From Gymnodinialimonas phycosphaerae (GTDB taxonomy: Bacteria > Pseudomonadota > Alphaproteobacteria > Rhodobacterales > Rhodobacteraceae): a DNA stretch of 64,000 nt. Positions within the stretch are counted from its first letter, which is position 1. Every line of letters starts with the position of its first letter. The position numbers were made by a program, and so were the translations under genes. This document shows, in pieces, positions 1 to 8,827 of this stretch. The stretch spans positions 868,001-932,000 of the forward strand of contig NZ_JAIMBW010000001.1 in NCBI RefSeq assembly GCF_019195455.1, read 5' to 3'. The notes beneath the pieces are model-generated. The model saw only the letters and a list, made by a program, of their open reading frames with translations, searched no databases and was not told where the DNA came from.

Positions 1-574
<574 letters not shown>

Positions 575-691
575 CTAATGCTCGAGGTCTTGGGCCTGTG
601 TTCGGATTGGTCCGAGCGGTTTGGCCAGCGAGCGCCATGATCGAATCTCGAGGTGCCGTCGCAAACGCCTGTACACAGGTTCACTGTAATT

Positions 692-725
692 TTCCTGTAG
701 ATCAAGAAATTTTCCTGAAAGGGGT
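692..725 (+). promoter_or_regulatory. Two tandem copies of the methylamine-cluster motif upstream of mgdA
   Basis: TTCCTGTAGATCAA (692-705) and TTCCTGAAAGGGGT (712-725), each preceded by an A/T tract, start exactly 20 bp apart, about two helical turns. They lie in the 314-bp divergent gap between the binding-protein gene and mgdA and match the motif before amt, dmmD, tdm and fhs. Operator function is inferred from recurrence. Apart from this pair I see nothing else in the gap. Confidence 0.45.
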
Positions 726-861
726 GAATTTTTCACACCGTAGATGGCATTCTGCAAGGCGGGATGTTGGCCTGATGTCCGATTTCGCATGGGTATTGTC
801 CGAAGTATCTGCTGATTCTGTCCGATTTCGACTGCATCCTGTGCGGAAGGAGGCCTTTGCC

Positions 862-2112
862 ATGACCTATTCTGGATTTCGCGTCATCAAAGAGGCGCTG
901 ACCGGCCATCGGGGGTGGGGCCCTGCATGGCGCACGCCAGAGCCTAAATCGCACTACGATTACGTGATCATCGGTGGCGGCGGGCACGGCCTTGCCACGG
1001 CGCACTACCTAGCCTCCGTCTACGGCCAAGCGCGCGTCGCGGTGCTGGAAAAGGGCTGGATCGGCGGCGGTAACGTAGGCCGGAACACAACGATCATCCG
1101 CTCCAACTACCTGCTCGACGGGAACGAGCCGTTCTATGAGATGTCCTTGAAGCTGTGGGAGGGGCTGGAGCAGGACCTGAACTATAACGCGATGGTCAGC
1201 CAGCGTGGTATCCTCAACCTGATCCACTCTGACGCGCAACGCGATGCATTCGTTCGGCGGGGCAATGCAATGATGCTGAACGGCGCCGATGCGGATCTGA
1301 TGAGCACCGAGGATATCCTCAAACGCTATCCGTTTTTGAACGTCAACAATGCGCGGTTTCCCATCAAGGGCGGTCTTGCGCAGCACAGGGGCGGCACCGT
1401 TCGACATGATGCTGTCGCTTGGGGCTACGCGCGGGCGGCGGACAGGCGCGGCGTAGACATCATCCAGAATTGCGAGGTGACGGGCTTCCGGATCGAAAAT
1501 GGCAAATGCTTGGGTGTCGAGACATCGCGCGGCTTCGTCGGCGCGGGCAAAGTGGCGGCCTGCGTCGCCGGATCGTCGGGGCGGTTGATGGCGAAGGCGG
1601 GCATGCGCCTGCCGATCGAAAGCCACGTCTTGCAGGCCTTCGTGACCGAAGGGCTGAAGCCGGTTCTTCCGGGCGTGATCACCTTCGGGGCCGGTCACTT
1701 TTATTGTAGCCAGTCCGACAAGGGCGGGTTGGTCTTTGGCGGCGACATCGATGGCTACAACTCCTATGCACAAAGGGGCAACCTGCCGGTCGTCGAAGAC
1801 GTGTGCGAGGGCGGCATGGCGATCTTCCCCATGCTTGGCCGCGTGCGGCTTTTGCGGATGTGGGGCGGCATCATGGACATGTCGATGGATGGCTCCCCGA
1901 TCATCGACCAGACCCATATCGAAGGGCTCTATTTCAATGGTGGCTGGTGCTACGGCGGATTCAAGGCCACGCCCGCCAGCGGCATGGCCTACGCCCATCT
2001 TCTGGCGACGGGACAGCCGCATGAGAAGGCCACGGCCTACCGCTTTGATCGGTTCGAGACGGGCCGGATGATCGACGAAAAAGGGATGGGCAATCAGCCC
2101 AATTTGCATTGA
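862..2112 (+). CDS. mgdA: N-methylglutamate dehydrogenase subunit A (sarcosine oxidase beta-like)
   Basis: A 416-residue FAD-dependent amine oxidase of the heterotetrameric sarcosine oxidase beta family. The dinucleotide-binding motif is GGGGHG at residues 38-43, within YDYVIIGGGGHGLATAHYLA. The start is ATG 862 behind GGAAGGAGG (845-853); the frame is open upstream to 598 but that part has no family resemblance. It begins a B-D-A-G operon. Because mgsABC and gmaS lie downstream in the cluster, the likely substrate is N-methylglutamate, whose methyl group is passed to tetrahydrofolate, rather than sarcosine. Sequence alone does not separate the two substrates. Confidence 0.85.
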   Translation: MTYSGFRVIKEALTGHRGWGPAWRTPEPKSHYDYVIIGGGGHGLATAHYLASVYGQARVAVLEKGWIGGGNVGRNTTIIRSNYLLDGNEPFYEMSLKLWEGLEQDLNYNAMVSQRGILNLIHSDAQRDAFVRRGNAMMLNGADADLMSTEDILKRYPFLNVNNARFPIKGGLAQHRGGTVRHDAVAWGYARAADRRGVDIIQNCEVTGFRIENGKCLGVETSRGFVGAGKVAACVAGSSGRLMAKAGMRLPIESHVLQAFVTEGLKPVLPGVITFGAGHFYCSQSDKGGLVFGGDIDGYNSYAQRGNLPVVEDVCEGGMAIFPMLGRVRLLRMWGGIMDMSMDGSPIIDQTHIEGLYFNGGWCYGGFKATPASGMAYAHLLATGQPHEKATAYRFDRFETGRMIDEKGMGNQPNLH

Positions 2113-2173
2113 ACAGTCTTAGCAAAAGTGGGCACCGGTTTTGCGGTTCGAGATTGCGAAGGAATTAGACAAG

Positions 2174-2464
2174 ATGATTATCAATCACCCCCTCCTTGGC
2201 CCCCGCGACGCCGCTGAATTCACTTATCTGGGCGACGCCAAGATGATCCACCGCCCGACCGCGTGGGAGGCCGAGGACGCGCTGGCGCAATTCACGGAAT
2301 ATGGCTACCTGCGCGACAACCCCGCAGGCACCCACCGAGAGCTGTGGTTCCACGAGCAGGGCGACCGCTCCTGGCTTGTCGTGACGCGTGACACCACCAC
2401 CCATGAGATCTCGGACGTGCAACTGGCCCGCGATGTCGCCCGTGCAGAGGGACGCGGCAAATGA
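2174..2464 (+). CDS. mgdB: N-methylglutamate dehydrogenase subunit B (sarcosine oxidase delta-like)
   Basis: A 96-residue protein of the sarcosine oxidase delta family, the small subunit of the heterotetramer. The start is set at ATG 2174 (MIINHPLLGPRDAAEF), the normal family N-terminus, rather than the in-frame TTG at 2141. Classical delta subunits bind zinc through an N-terminal CxxC, a histidine and a later cysteine; this protein contains no cysteine at all (NHPLLG at the CxxC position, EQGDRSW at the later site). It overlaps mgdC by ATGA, indicating translational coupling. Confidence 0.85.
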   Translation: MIINHPLLGPRDAAEFTYLGDAKMIHRPTAWEAEDALAQFTEYGYLRDNPAGTHRELWFHEQGDRSWLVVTRDTTTHEISDVQLARDVARAEGRGK

Positions 2465-5415
2465 CCCAGGTTAATCGACTGCAAGGCGGCCAGATCGACC
2501 GCGCTTCGACGCTGAATTTCAGCTTCGATGGCAAGTCTTTCCAAGGTCATCCGGGCGATACGCTGGCCTCGGCGCTTCTGGCCAATGGCGTGCGCCTCAT
2601 GGGGCGCTCGTTCAAATACCATCGCCCGCGCGGCCCCCTGACAGCAGGCTCGGAAGAGCCCAACGCCATGGTGGAGCTGCGCACCGGCGCGCGGCAGGAA
2701 CCCAACACCCGCGCCACCACGGCGGAGCTGTTCGACGGGCTGGTGGCACGCTCACAGAACCGTTGGCCTTCGCTGTCCTTCGACGCCATGGCAATCAACG
2801 ACCGCTTGTCGCCGTTTTTGACGGCGGGGTTCTATTACAAAACGTTCATGTGGCCCGCCGCGTTCTGGGAAAAGCTCTATGAGCCGATCATCAGGCGGGC
2901 GGCAGGCCTTGGCTCGATCTCATTCGAGCCGGATCCAGACACCTACGACAAAGGCTTCCTGCATTGCGATCTGCTCATCATCGGGGCGGGGCCGGCAGGC
3001 CTTTCCGCAGCTTTGACGGCCGGCCGTGCGGGGGCGCGGGTGATTCTGGCGGAAGAGGATTTTGCCCTTGGGGGCCGCCTGACGTCGGAGACCTTCACCA
3101 TCGGGCAGGGCAGCGGGGCCGATTGGGCAGCGCAGGCCGTGGGCGAACTGGCCTCCATGGACAATGTCCGAGTGATGCCGCGCACCACGATCATGGGTGC
3201 TTTCGATCATGGCATCTACGGCGCGGTTGAACGGGTCAGCGATCACTTGGCTGAACCCGCTCCCGGCAAGCCGCGCCAGATCCTGTGGCGGATCTATTCG
3301 CAGCGCGCGGTCCTGTGCGGCGGCGCTACCGAGCGGCCCATCGCGTTCAACAACAACGACCGCCCCGGCATCATGCTGGCCGGTGCCATGCGCACTTACG
3401 CCAACCGCTTTGCCGCTACCCCGGCGCAGTGCGTGGCGATCTTCACTAACAACGACGACGGCCACCGCACCGCCGCCGATCTGCATGCCAAGGGCGTCAA
3501 GATCGCCGCCGTTCTCGACGTGCGGTTCGATGCGCCGATCAACCACAACTACGAGGTCCTGAGCGGCGCGCAGGTCGTGGACAGCAAGGGCAGACTTGGT
3601 CTCAGCTTCATCGAGGCAGAGTTGGCCGATGGCTCTAGCCGGACCATCGAGGCAGGCGCTTTGGCCGTTTCGGGCGGGTGGAACCCCAATGTCCACATGA
3701 CCTGCCACCAGCGAGGGCGACCCGTCTGGAATGACGCGCTGGCGGCGTTTGTTCCGGACCTCATGGGTGTTCCGGGCCTGCGTGTGGCCGGTGCTGCGAA
3801 GGGGCATATGTCCACCCACGGCGCGCTGGAAACCGGCGCGGCCGAGGCTGTCGCCGCACTGGCCGATATCGGCATTACCGCCGCCCGCGCGGATCTGCCC
3901 GAGGCCGAGGATGCGCCCGTCAACATCACGCCCTATTGGACCGTTCCCGGGGCGTCCCGCGCCTGGCTGGATCAGCAAAACGACGTGACCGTGAAGGACG
4001 TGAAGCTCGCCCATCAGGAGAACTTCACCTCCGTCGAGCACCTCAAGCGCTATACCACGCTGGGTATGGCGACGGACCAGGGCAAGACTTCGAACATGGG
4101 CGGCCTTGCAATCATGGCGGAACTGGCGGGCAAACCGATCCCCGAGGTGGGAACTACGATCTTCCGCCCGCCTTACACGCCTACCGCCATTGGTGCCTTC
4201 GCGGGCCGATCCCGCGATGTAGACTTCCGCCCGACCCGCAAGACGCCCTCGCACGTTTGGGCCGAAGAGCAGGGCGCGGTCTTCGTCGAAGTTGGCATGT
4301 GGCTGCGCGCGCAGTGGTTCCCGAGACCCGGCGAGACGCATTGGCGCGAAAGCGTGGATCGCGAGGTGCTGCAAACGCGCCGCTCCGTTGGCGTGTGCGA
4401 TGTGACAACCCTTGGCAAGGTAGACGTGCAGGGCACGGACGCGGCCACGTTCCTCAACAAGATCTACTGCAACGCCTTCGCCAAGCTGGCCGTCGGCAAG
4501 ACCCGCTACGGCCTGATGCTGCGTGAAGACGGCATTGCCATGGACGACGGCACCGCGGGCCGCCTGGCAGAGGATCATTTCGTAGTCACCACCACCACCG
4601 CCAACGCGGTGCCAGTCTATCGCCACATGGAATTCGTGCGGCAATGCCTCTACCCCGATCTCGACGTGCAACTGATCTCCACCACCGAGGCTTGGGCGCA
4701 ATACGCCGTCGCGGGGCCCAATTCCCGCGCGCTGCTGAAAAAGATCGTGGACCCGGAATTCGACATCTCCAACGAGGGGTTCGAATTCATGGCCTGCGCC
4801 AACATTACGGTCTGCGGCGGGTTGCGGGCGCGTCTCTTCCGGATCTCCTTCTCGGGCGAATTGGCCTTTGAGATCGCGGTGCCGACCCGCTATGGCGATG
4901 CGCTGATGCGCAAGATCATGGCGGCTGGCGCGGAGTTCGACGTGGTGCCCTACGGCACCGAGGCGCTCGGCGTCATGCGGATCGAGAAGGGCCACGCGGC
5001 GGGCAATGAGTTGAATGGCACGACCACGGCGCTCAACCTCGGGATGGGGCGGATGGTGTCGAAGAAAAAGGACTCGATTGGGTCTACCCTTTCGGAACGC
5101 GTGGGCCTGAACGAGGAAGACGCCCTTAAATTGGTGGGTTTCAAGCCCGTGGACTTTACCAATACCGTGCCCGCCGGCGCACACTTGATGACCAAAGGCG
5201 ACCCGGTCGATGCAGCGCACGATCAGGGCTATGTCACCTCGGCCTGCTACTCGCCCAACCTTGGCTGTGCGATTGGCATCGGCTTCCTGAAATCCGGCGA
5301 CACGCGGATCGGTGAAGTCATTCGCCTCGTAAGTCCGCTGACTGGCGTGGATCACGACGTTGAAGTCGTCAGCGCCCATTTCGTCGATCCGGAAGGGGAG
5401 AGGCTCCGTGCATGA
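2461..5415 (+). CDS. mgdC: N-methylglutamate dehydrogenase subunit C (sarcosine oxidase alpha-like)
   Basis: A 984-residue large subunit of the sarcosine oxidase alpha family. In order: a ferredoxin-fold-like N-terminus (about residues 15-85) without a cluster-binding cysteine pattern, an NAD/FAD-binding Rossmann domain with IIGAGPAGLSAA near residue 174, and a C-terminal GcvT-like tetrahydrofolate-binding half from about residue 590. The GcvT half is where the methylene group leaving N-methylglutamate would be captured as 5,10-methylene-THF. The start overlaps mgdB by ATGA and the end overlaps mgdD by 8 bp. Sarcosine oxidase alpha is the alternative; the mgs/gmaS context favours MgdC. Confidence 0.87.
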   Translation: MTQVNRLQGGQIDRASTLNFSFDGKSFQGHPGDTLASALLANGVRLMGRSFKYHRPRGPLTAGSEEPNAMVELRTGARQEPNTRATTAELFDGLVARSQNRWPSLSFDAMAINDRLSPFLTAGFYYKTFMWPAAFWEKLYEPIIRRAAGLGSISFEPDPDTYDKGFLHCDLLIIGAGPAGLSAALTAGRAGARVILAEEDFALGGRLTSETFTIGQGSGADWAAQAVGELASMDNVRVMPRTTIMGAFDHGIYGAVERVSDHLAEPAPGKPRQILWRIYSQRAVLCGGATERPIAFNNNDRPGIMLAGAMRTYANRFAATPAQCVAIFTNNDDGHRTAADLHAKGVKIAAVLDVRFDAPINHNYEVLSGAQVVDSKGRLGLSFIEAELADGSSRTIEAGALAVSGGWNPNVHMTCHQRGRPVWNDALAAFVPDLMGVPGLRVAGAAKGHMSTHGALETGAAEAVAALADIGITAARADLPEAEDAPVNITPYWTVPGASRAWLDQQNDVTVKDVKLAHQENFTSVEHLKRYTTLGMATDQGKTSNMGGLAIMAELAGKPIPEVGTTIFRPPYTPTAIGAFAGRSRDVDFRPTRKTPSHVWAEEQGAVFVEVGMWLRAQWFPRPGETHWRESVDREVLQTRRSVGVCDVTTLGKVDVQGTDAATFLNKIYCNAFAKLAVGKTRYGLMLREDGIAMDDGTAGRLAEDHFVVTTTTANAVPVYRHMEFVRQCLYPDLDVQLISTTEAWAQYAVAGPNSRALLKKIVDPEFDISNEGFEFMACANITVCGGLRARLFRISFSGELAFEIAVPTRYGDALMRKIMAAGAEFDVVPYGTEALGVMRIEKGHAAGNELNGTTTALNLGMGRMVSKKKDSIGSTLSERVGLNEEDALKLVGFKPVDFTNTVPAGAHLMTKGDPVDAAHDQGYVTSACYSPNLGCAIGIGFLKSGDTRIGEVIRLVSPLTGVDHDVEVVSAHFVDPEGERLRA

Positions 5416-5971
5416 TCTGCAACCACTGACCGCGTTGGGCGGCACCTCCCCCCGTGAGGACATGATCGGGACCACCACGCTGACCGAACGGCCCGATATA
5501 GCGCTGGCTTCTGTTGCCGCGCGGATGGGGCAGGAAGAGGCCTGTCGTGCCCACCTTGCTGAAGTGATCGGCGCTGTGCCGGCGCCGGGCAAGGTGCAGC
5601 TGCATGATCCGGAGGCAGGGTTCTGGATGAGCCCCGATAGCTGGATGATCGGCGCGCCGTTCGCGACGCACGAGGATTTGGCCGATCAACTCAAGCAGCG
5701 GTTTGGTGATACCGCTTCCGTGACGGAGCAAACCGATGCGTGGGTTGTATTCGACCTGCGCGGCGCCGGGATGGAGGATGTGATGGAGCGGCTTTGCGCC
5801 ATCGACATCCGCACCATGCAGACCGGCGACGGCACGCGGACGGTGATTGATCACCTTGGCTGCTTCCTGCTGCGGCGGGACCCTTCCGATTGGGTGCGTA
5901 TCCTTGGCCCACGCTCTGCCGCCGGTTCCCTGCATCACGCGCTTGTCACGGCGATGCACTCAGTTGCCTAG
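5408..5971 (+). CDS. mgdD: N-methylglutamate dehydrogenase subunit D (sarcosine oxidase gamma-like)
   Basis: A 187-residue gamma-type subunit, the least conserved member of the complex, recognised by its GcvT-like C-terminal half (residues about 90-180) and its position after mgdC. The start is GTG 5408, behind GGAAGGGGAGAGG (5391-5403) and within the last codons of mgdC; an upstream in-frame ATG at 5360 would lie deep in mgdC and lacks a ribosome site. The stop overlaps by 4 bp, tail to tail, with the convergent GlxA-type regulator, so no terminator fits between them. Confidence 0.82.
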   Translation: MHDLQPLTALGGTSPREDMIGTTTLTERPDIALASVAARMGQEEACRAHLAEVIGAVPAPGKVQLHDPEAGFWMSPDSWMIGAPFATHEDLADQLKQRFGDTASVTEQTDAWVVFDLRGAGMEDVMERLCAIDIRTMQTGDGTRTVIDHLGCFLLRRDPSDWVRILGPRSAAGSLHHALVTAMHSVA

Positions 5972-6972
5972 ATCGCGGGCACCGGAACATTGCCGTTCAC
6001 GCGGAACAAGTTGATGCGCTCGCGGTCTTCGCGCGGGCTGAGGCCGAAGACCTCGGTGTAGTAACGTTTCAGAATCGACGTGCTGGAATAGCCCACGGCC
6101 TCGGCGATTTCGGTGAAGGATTGGTTGGTGTACATCACCAATTGCCGCGCGGCCTTCATCCGCATCCGCCGCAGGTAATTGGACGGGTTGAGCCCTGTGG
6201 CCTTCTTGAAACTGCGCTCCAGCTGGCGGGGCGAGATGCCGACCGCATCCGCGACATCGGACAGGCGCGGCGGGTCGGACAGTGCCGCCGAATAGATGTC
6301 AATCACGCGGGCGACATTGGCGGGCAGGGACTGTTCGGACTTGGCGACGCTGCTGATCGTCGGGATGGACTGGCGCACGTCATCGGTACGCATCATCGGG
6401 TGCTGGAACCAACACGCGACCTCGGTGGCAGTGGCTTCACCCAGCCGAGTGCGGATCAATTGCAGGGATAAATCAAACGCCGCCGCAGCGCCCGAAGCTG
6501 TTAGGATCGTATCGGAGACTTCAATCACTTGGTCCGAGGTCGGCGTATTCGGAAATTCTGCCTCAAACGCGGCCGCATAACACCAATGGACAGATATCGC
6601 GTCGCGGACCTGAACGCCGCTGCGCGTCAGGGGAAACACCCCGCCTGAGACCGCGCCAAGCGTCGTTCCGTGGCGGGCCAATCCTCGCAGGTGGCCCGCT
6701 GTACTGGCCGCCTCAAAGGGTGAATTCGGGGCCGCGAGCAGGATTAGACAATCGACGGCCAGATCACTCCTCAGAACGATATCCGCCTCGAACGACACCC
6801 CTGCGCTGGCCAGAACCTTCTCGCGTGCTTCCGACACCAATACCCATTCGAAGGTTTCCGTTTTCGAGATTTCGTTGGCCGCGCGCAGCGGCTCAATCAT
6901 TGATGTCAGGCATGCCATCGGGAACCCCGGGAACAGGAGAAAACCGATCTTGTATGTGTTTGAGCGCGTCAT
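5968..6972 (-). CDS. GlxA-family transcriptional regulator (DJ-1/PfpI domain + AraC HTH)
   Basis: A 334-residue regulator. The N-terminal two thirds is a glutamine-amidotransferase-like/DJ-1 sensor fold (KIGFLLFPGFPMACLTSMIEPLRAAN...). The C-terminal third is an AraC-type double helix-turn-helix (LSDVADAVGISPRQLERSFKKATG, and SFTEIAEAVGYSSTSILKRYY). Relatives such as GbdR and SouR of Pseudomonas control betaine, dimethylglycine and sarcosine catabolism, so control of mgd or other methylamine genes is a fair inference. Starts GTG 6981 and ATG 6972 are both possible without a strong ribosome site; ATG is used. It is divergent from the XRE-cupin gene. Confidence 0.85.
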   Translation of the reverse strand: MTRSNTYKIGFLLFPGFPMACLTSMIEPLRAANEISKTETFEWVLVSEAREKVLASAGVSFEADIVLRSDLAVDCLILLAAPNSPFEAASTAGHLRGLARHGTTLGAVSGGVFPLTRSGVQVRDAISVHWCYAAAFEAEFPNTPTSDQVIEVSDTILTASGAAAAFDLSLQLIRTRLGEATATEVACWFQHPMMRTDDVRQSIPTISSVAKSEQSLPANVARVIDIYSAALSDPPRLSDVADAVGISPRQLERSFKKATGLNPSNYLRRMRMKAARQLVMYTNQSFTEIAEAVGYSSTSILKRYYTEVFGLSPREDRERINLFRVNGNVPVPAI

Positions 6973-6976
6973 GATG

Positions 6977-6990
6977 TCCACTGTGAGGAA
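6977..6990 (-). promoter_or_regulatory. Cluster motif between the two regulator genes
   Basis: On the minus strand this reads TTCCTCACAGTGGA, preceded by AAAATA, nearly the same as the site before mgsA (TTCTTCACAGTTGA). It lies directly upstream of the GlxA-type start and 58 bp before the XRE-cupin start, so it could serve autoregulation of either gene. Confidence 0.35.
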
Positions 6991-7048
6991 TATTTTGAGC
7001 CTTCACAAGAAACACCTAAGGTCTATCATAGAGAAAAAAGAGGTTTTT

Positions 7049-7687
7049 ATGAACAAGATTGATCCCCCGGCACTGACGCAAAACCCTCACTCCATCAGTG
7101 AGCAGCGCGAAAACGTCCTTGAAGTGGCGATCGGGCGTGAGGTCCGCGCATACCGCAAGCAACAGAATATTACCGTGGCAGAGCTGTCGACCATGACGGG
7201 CCTGTCCATCGGCATGCTGTCGAAGATCGAGAACGGCAATACCTCGCCTTCGCTTGGTACGCTGGAATCCCTTTCCCATGCTCTGGCGGTTCCGTTGACG
7301 TCGTTCTTTCGCAAGTTCGAAGAACGCAGGCAAGCCGTGCACACCAAGGCGGGGGAAGGATCCGTCGTGGTTGCCGAGGGCACGCGCGCCGGGCACCAGT
7401 ACAACCTTCTTGGGCACATCGGCTCCAACTCCAGTGGCGTCATTGTGGAGCCTTACCTGATCACTCTGACAAGCAAATCCGATACGTTCGAGATATTCCA
7501 GCATGGCGGGATCGAGACGATCTACATGCTGGAAGGCGCGGTGGATTACCGCCATGGCGACGAAGTTTACCCCCTGCGCCCTGGCGATACGCTGCATTTT
7601 GATGCCGACGCGCCCCATGGTCCAGAGCGTTTGATCGAGCTTCCCGCGCGCTATATTGCAGTGATCAGCTATCCCCAGAACACGTGA
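7049..7687 (+). CDS. XRE-family transcriptional regulator with cupin sensor domain
   Basis: A 212-residue protein with an N-terminal XRE helix-turn-helix (about residues 30-85: VAELSTMTGLSIGMLSKIENGNTSPSLGTL in two parts) and a C-terminal cupin beta-barrel (about 125-208, with YMLEGAVDYRHGDE and LRPGDTLHFDADAPHGPE). The start is ATG 7049 behind AAGAGG at 7039-7043; the longer frame from 6875 runs through the divergent promoter region. Such regulators often sense a small metabolite in the cupin and repress adjacent catabolic genes. It stands between mgd and dmm and is the best candidate to bind the shared quasi-dyad motif, but this is inference. Confidence 0.87.
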   Translation: MNKIDPPALTQNPHSISEQRENVLEVAIGREVRAYRKQQNITVAELSTMTGLSIGMLSKIENGNTSPSLGTLESLSHALAVPLTSFFRKFEERRQAVHTKAGEGSVVVAEGTRAGHQYNLLGHIGSNSSGVIVEPYLITLTSKSDTFEIFQHGGIETIYMLEGAVDYRHGDEVYPLRPGDTLHFDADAPHGPERLIELPARYIAVISYPQNT

Positions 7688-7694
7688 CGCGCAG

Positions 7695-7719
7695 CGCCGC
7701 TGCTATTGGCGCAGCGGCG
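7695..7719. terminator. Hairpin between convergent XRE-cupin and dmmC genes
   Basis: A 9-bp perfect stem (CGCCGCTGC at 7695-7703 and GCAGCGGCG at 7711-7719) around a 7-nt loop. It sits after the XRE-cupin stop and covers the dmmC stop. There is no U-tract on either strand, so it may act as a bidirectional transcript end or 3' stabiliser rather than a canonical terminator. Confidence 0.4.
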
Positions 7720-8770
7720 GCTCCGTGTCTTGGTCTGGCCAAACGCCCGGCGAGGTCGGCTGTCCGTCGTCAAACTGGCTGAGGTAGTCAAGCATCATCG
7801 GGCGGTTGTCGATGAAGCCCTTGTATGTCGCCAGTTCCACCGGCAGATCGCGCACAACGCGGTGCAACCTGCGGCCCCATTTCGGCATCGTCATCAGGTC
7901 TTGGAAACTGCACAGGTAGCAGCGGATCGGGAACACCAGTGCGTTGGAGCGTGGCAGACGGAAGAAGGTCTGCAATTCCACGCGCAGATGCTGTTTGGAG
8001 CCGATATTCTCGGGCGTCAGGGACGTCTTCTGGATGCCCCACTTGTGATAGTTCTCGGGCGATGTATCAAGCAGCGGATTGACCGTCATCGTCCAGTTCA
8101 AGCGACGTGCGGGCGCACCTTGCTGGATGTTGAGCAGGAATTTGAGCGCGCGCTTGAAAATCCCCATCTCGTGGGCCAGCGGCACCGGTGCGTGCCACTC
8201 GAAGAAATTCATGCCGATGTCGAAGTCAAGCGACCAATCGGCTTGCGTCGTGACCATGCCCGCGTCCATCCACAACATCTCGTCGCGTTGATCCAGCACG
8301 CAGAAATCGCCCTGCGCCTGCCGAGTGATGTATTCCATCGGGCCGTAGGGCAGGGTGGTCTCGTCAAGGAAAGTGAAGGTGTCGTCGATACCTAGCGGCT
8401 TGTTGACCCAGCGCCACGTGTCGCCGTCGCGGTGCAACTCGAACAGGTCCGGGTAATCCTCGGACTTCGAAACCATGATCAACTCTAGCAAGTCCCAGCC
8501 CGCCAGCGTCATATGGGGCAGGGACTGACACCGCAGCGGATCATCGGCCAGCACCATGGCGCGGTCGCGCATCTCGGCGACGTAATGCTCATCCACATCA
8601 AAGCGCTTCTCGTAGACCGAGCCCTCGGGCCCCCCCCGGTGCTGCTCCATGTTGACGGCATACATGTAGCTGTCTTCGTGGAACGGGAAGGGAAAGCGTT
8701 TGATCGCCCAAGCGGAGTTGTGAAACGAGTAGTCGTCGCGGAACGTTTCGTCGTTGAATTGGATGGTCAT
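7703..8770 (-). CDS. dmmC: Dimethylamine monooxygenase haem subunit (HODM alpha-like, DUF3445)
   Basis: A 355-residue protein of the DUF3445 / haem-dependent oxidative N-demethylase alpha family, in which a PAS-like fold holds haem and carries out oxidative demethylation of dimethylamine to methylamine and formaldehyde. Family-typical stretches are the N-terminal FPFPFHEDSYMYAVNMEQHRG, the region around LLELIMVSKSEDYPDLF, and the arginine-rich LRVELQTFFRLPRSNALVFPIRCYL. It is last in the four-gene dmmDABC operon and needs the reductase encoded just upstream. Naming of the four Dmm subunits varies between sources; I follow transcription order. Confidence 0.85.
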   Translation of the reverse strand: MTIQFNDETFRDDYSFHNSAWAIKRFPFPFHEDSYMYAVNMEQHRGGPEGSVYEKRFDVDEHYVAEMRDRAMVLADDPLRCQSLPHMTLAGWDLLELIMVSKSEDYPDLFELHRDGDTWRWVNKPLGIDDTFTFLDETTLPYGPMEYITRQAQGDFCVLDQRDEMLWMDAGMVTTQADWSLDFDIGMNFFEWHAPVPLAHEMGIFKRALKFLLNIQQGAPARRLNWTMTVNPLLDTSPENYHKWGIQKTSLTPENIGSKQHLRVELQTFFRLPRSNALVFPIRCYLCSFQDLMTMPKWGRRLHRVVRDLPVELATYKGFIDNRPMMLDYLSQFDDGQPTSPGVWPDQDTEPPLRQ

Positions 8771-8827
8771 GTTATTTCCCTTTCACGCAACTTGGCCGAA
8801 AACCGGTACCCACTGTTCGGGATGCGT

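Noticed and set aside
2920..5592. 890-residue open frame on the minus strand opposite mgdC
   Set aside because: GC-rich codon bias opens the antisense frame; the protein is His/Arg-rich without any domain. The same applies to 20792-23182 (+) opposite tdm and other long antisense frames.
862..5971. Call these four genes sarcosine oxidase soxBDAG
   Set aside because: The families match, but gmaS and mgsABC in the same cluster and the shared upstream motif point to N-methylglutamate dehydrogenase. Sequence alone cannot fully exclude sarcosine.
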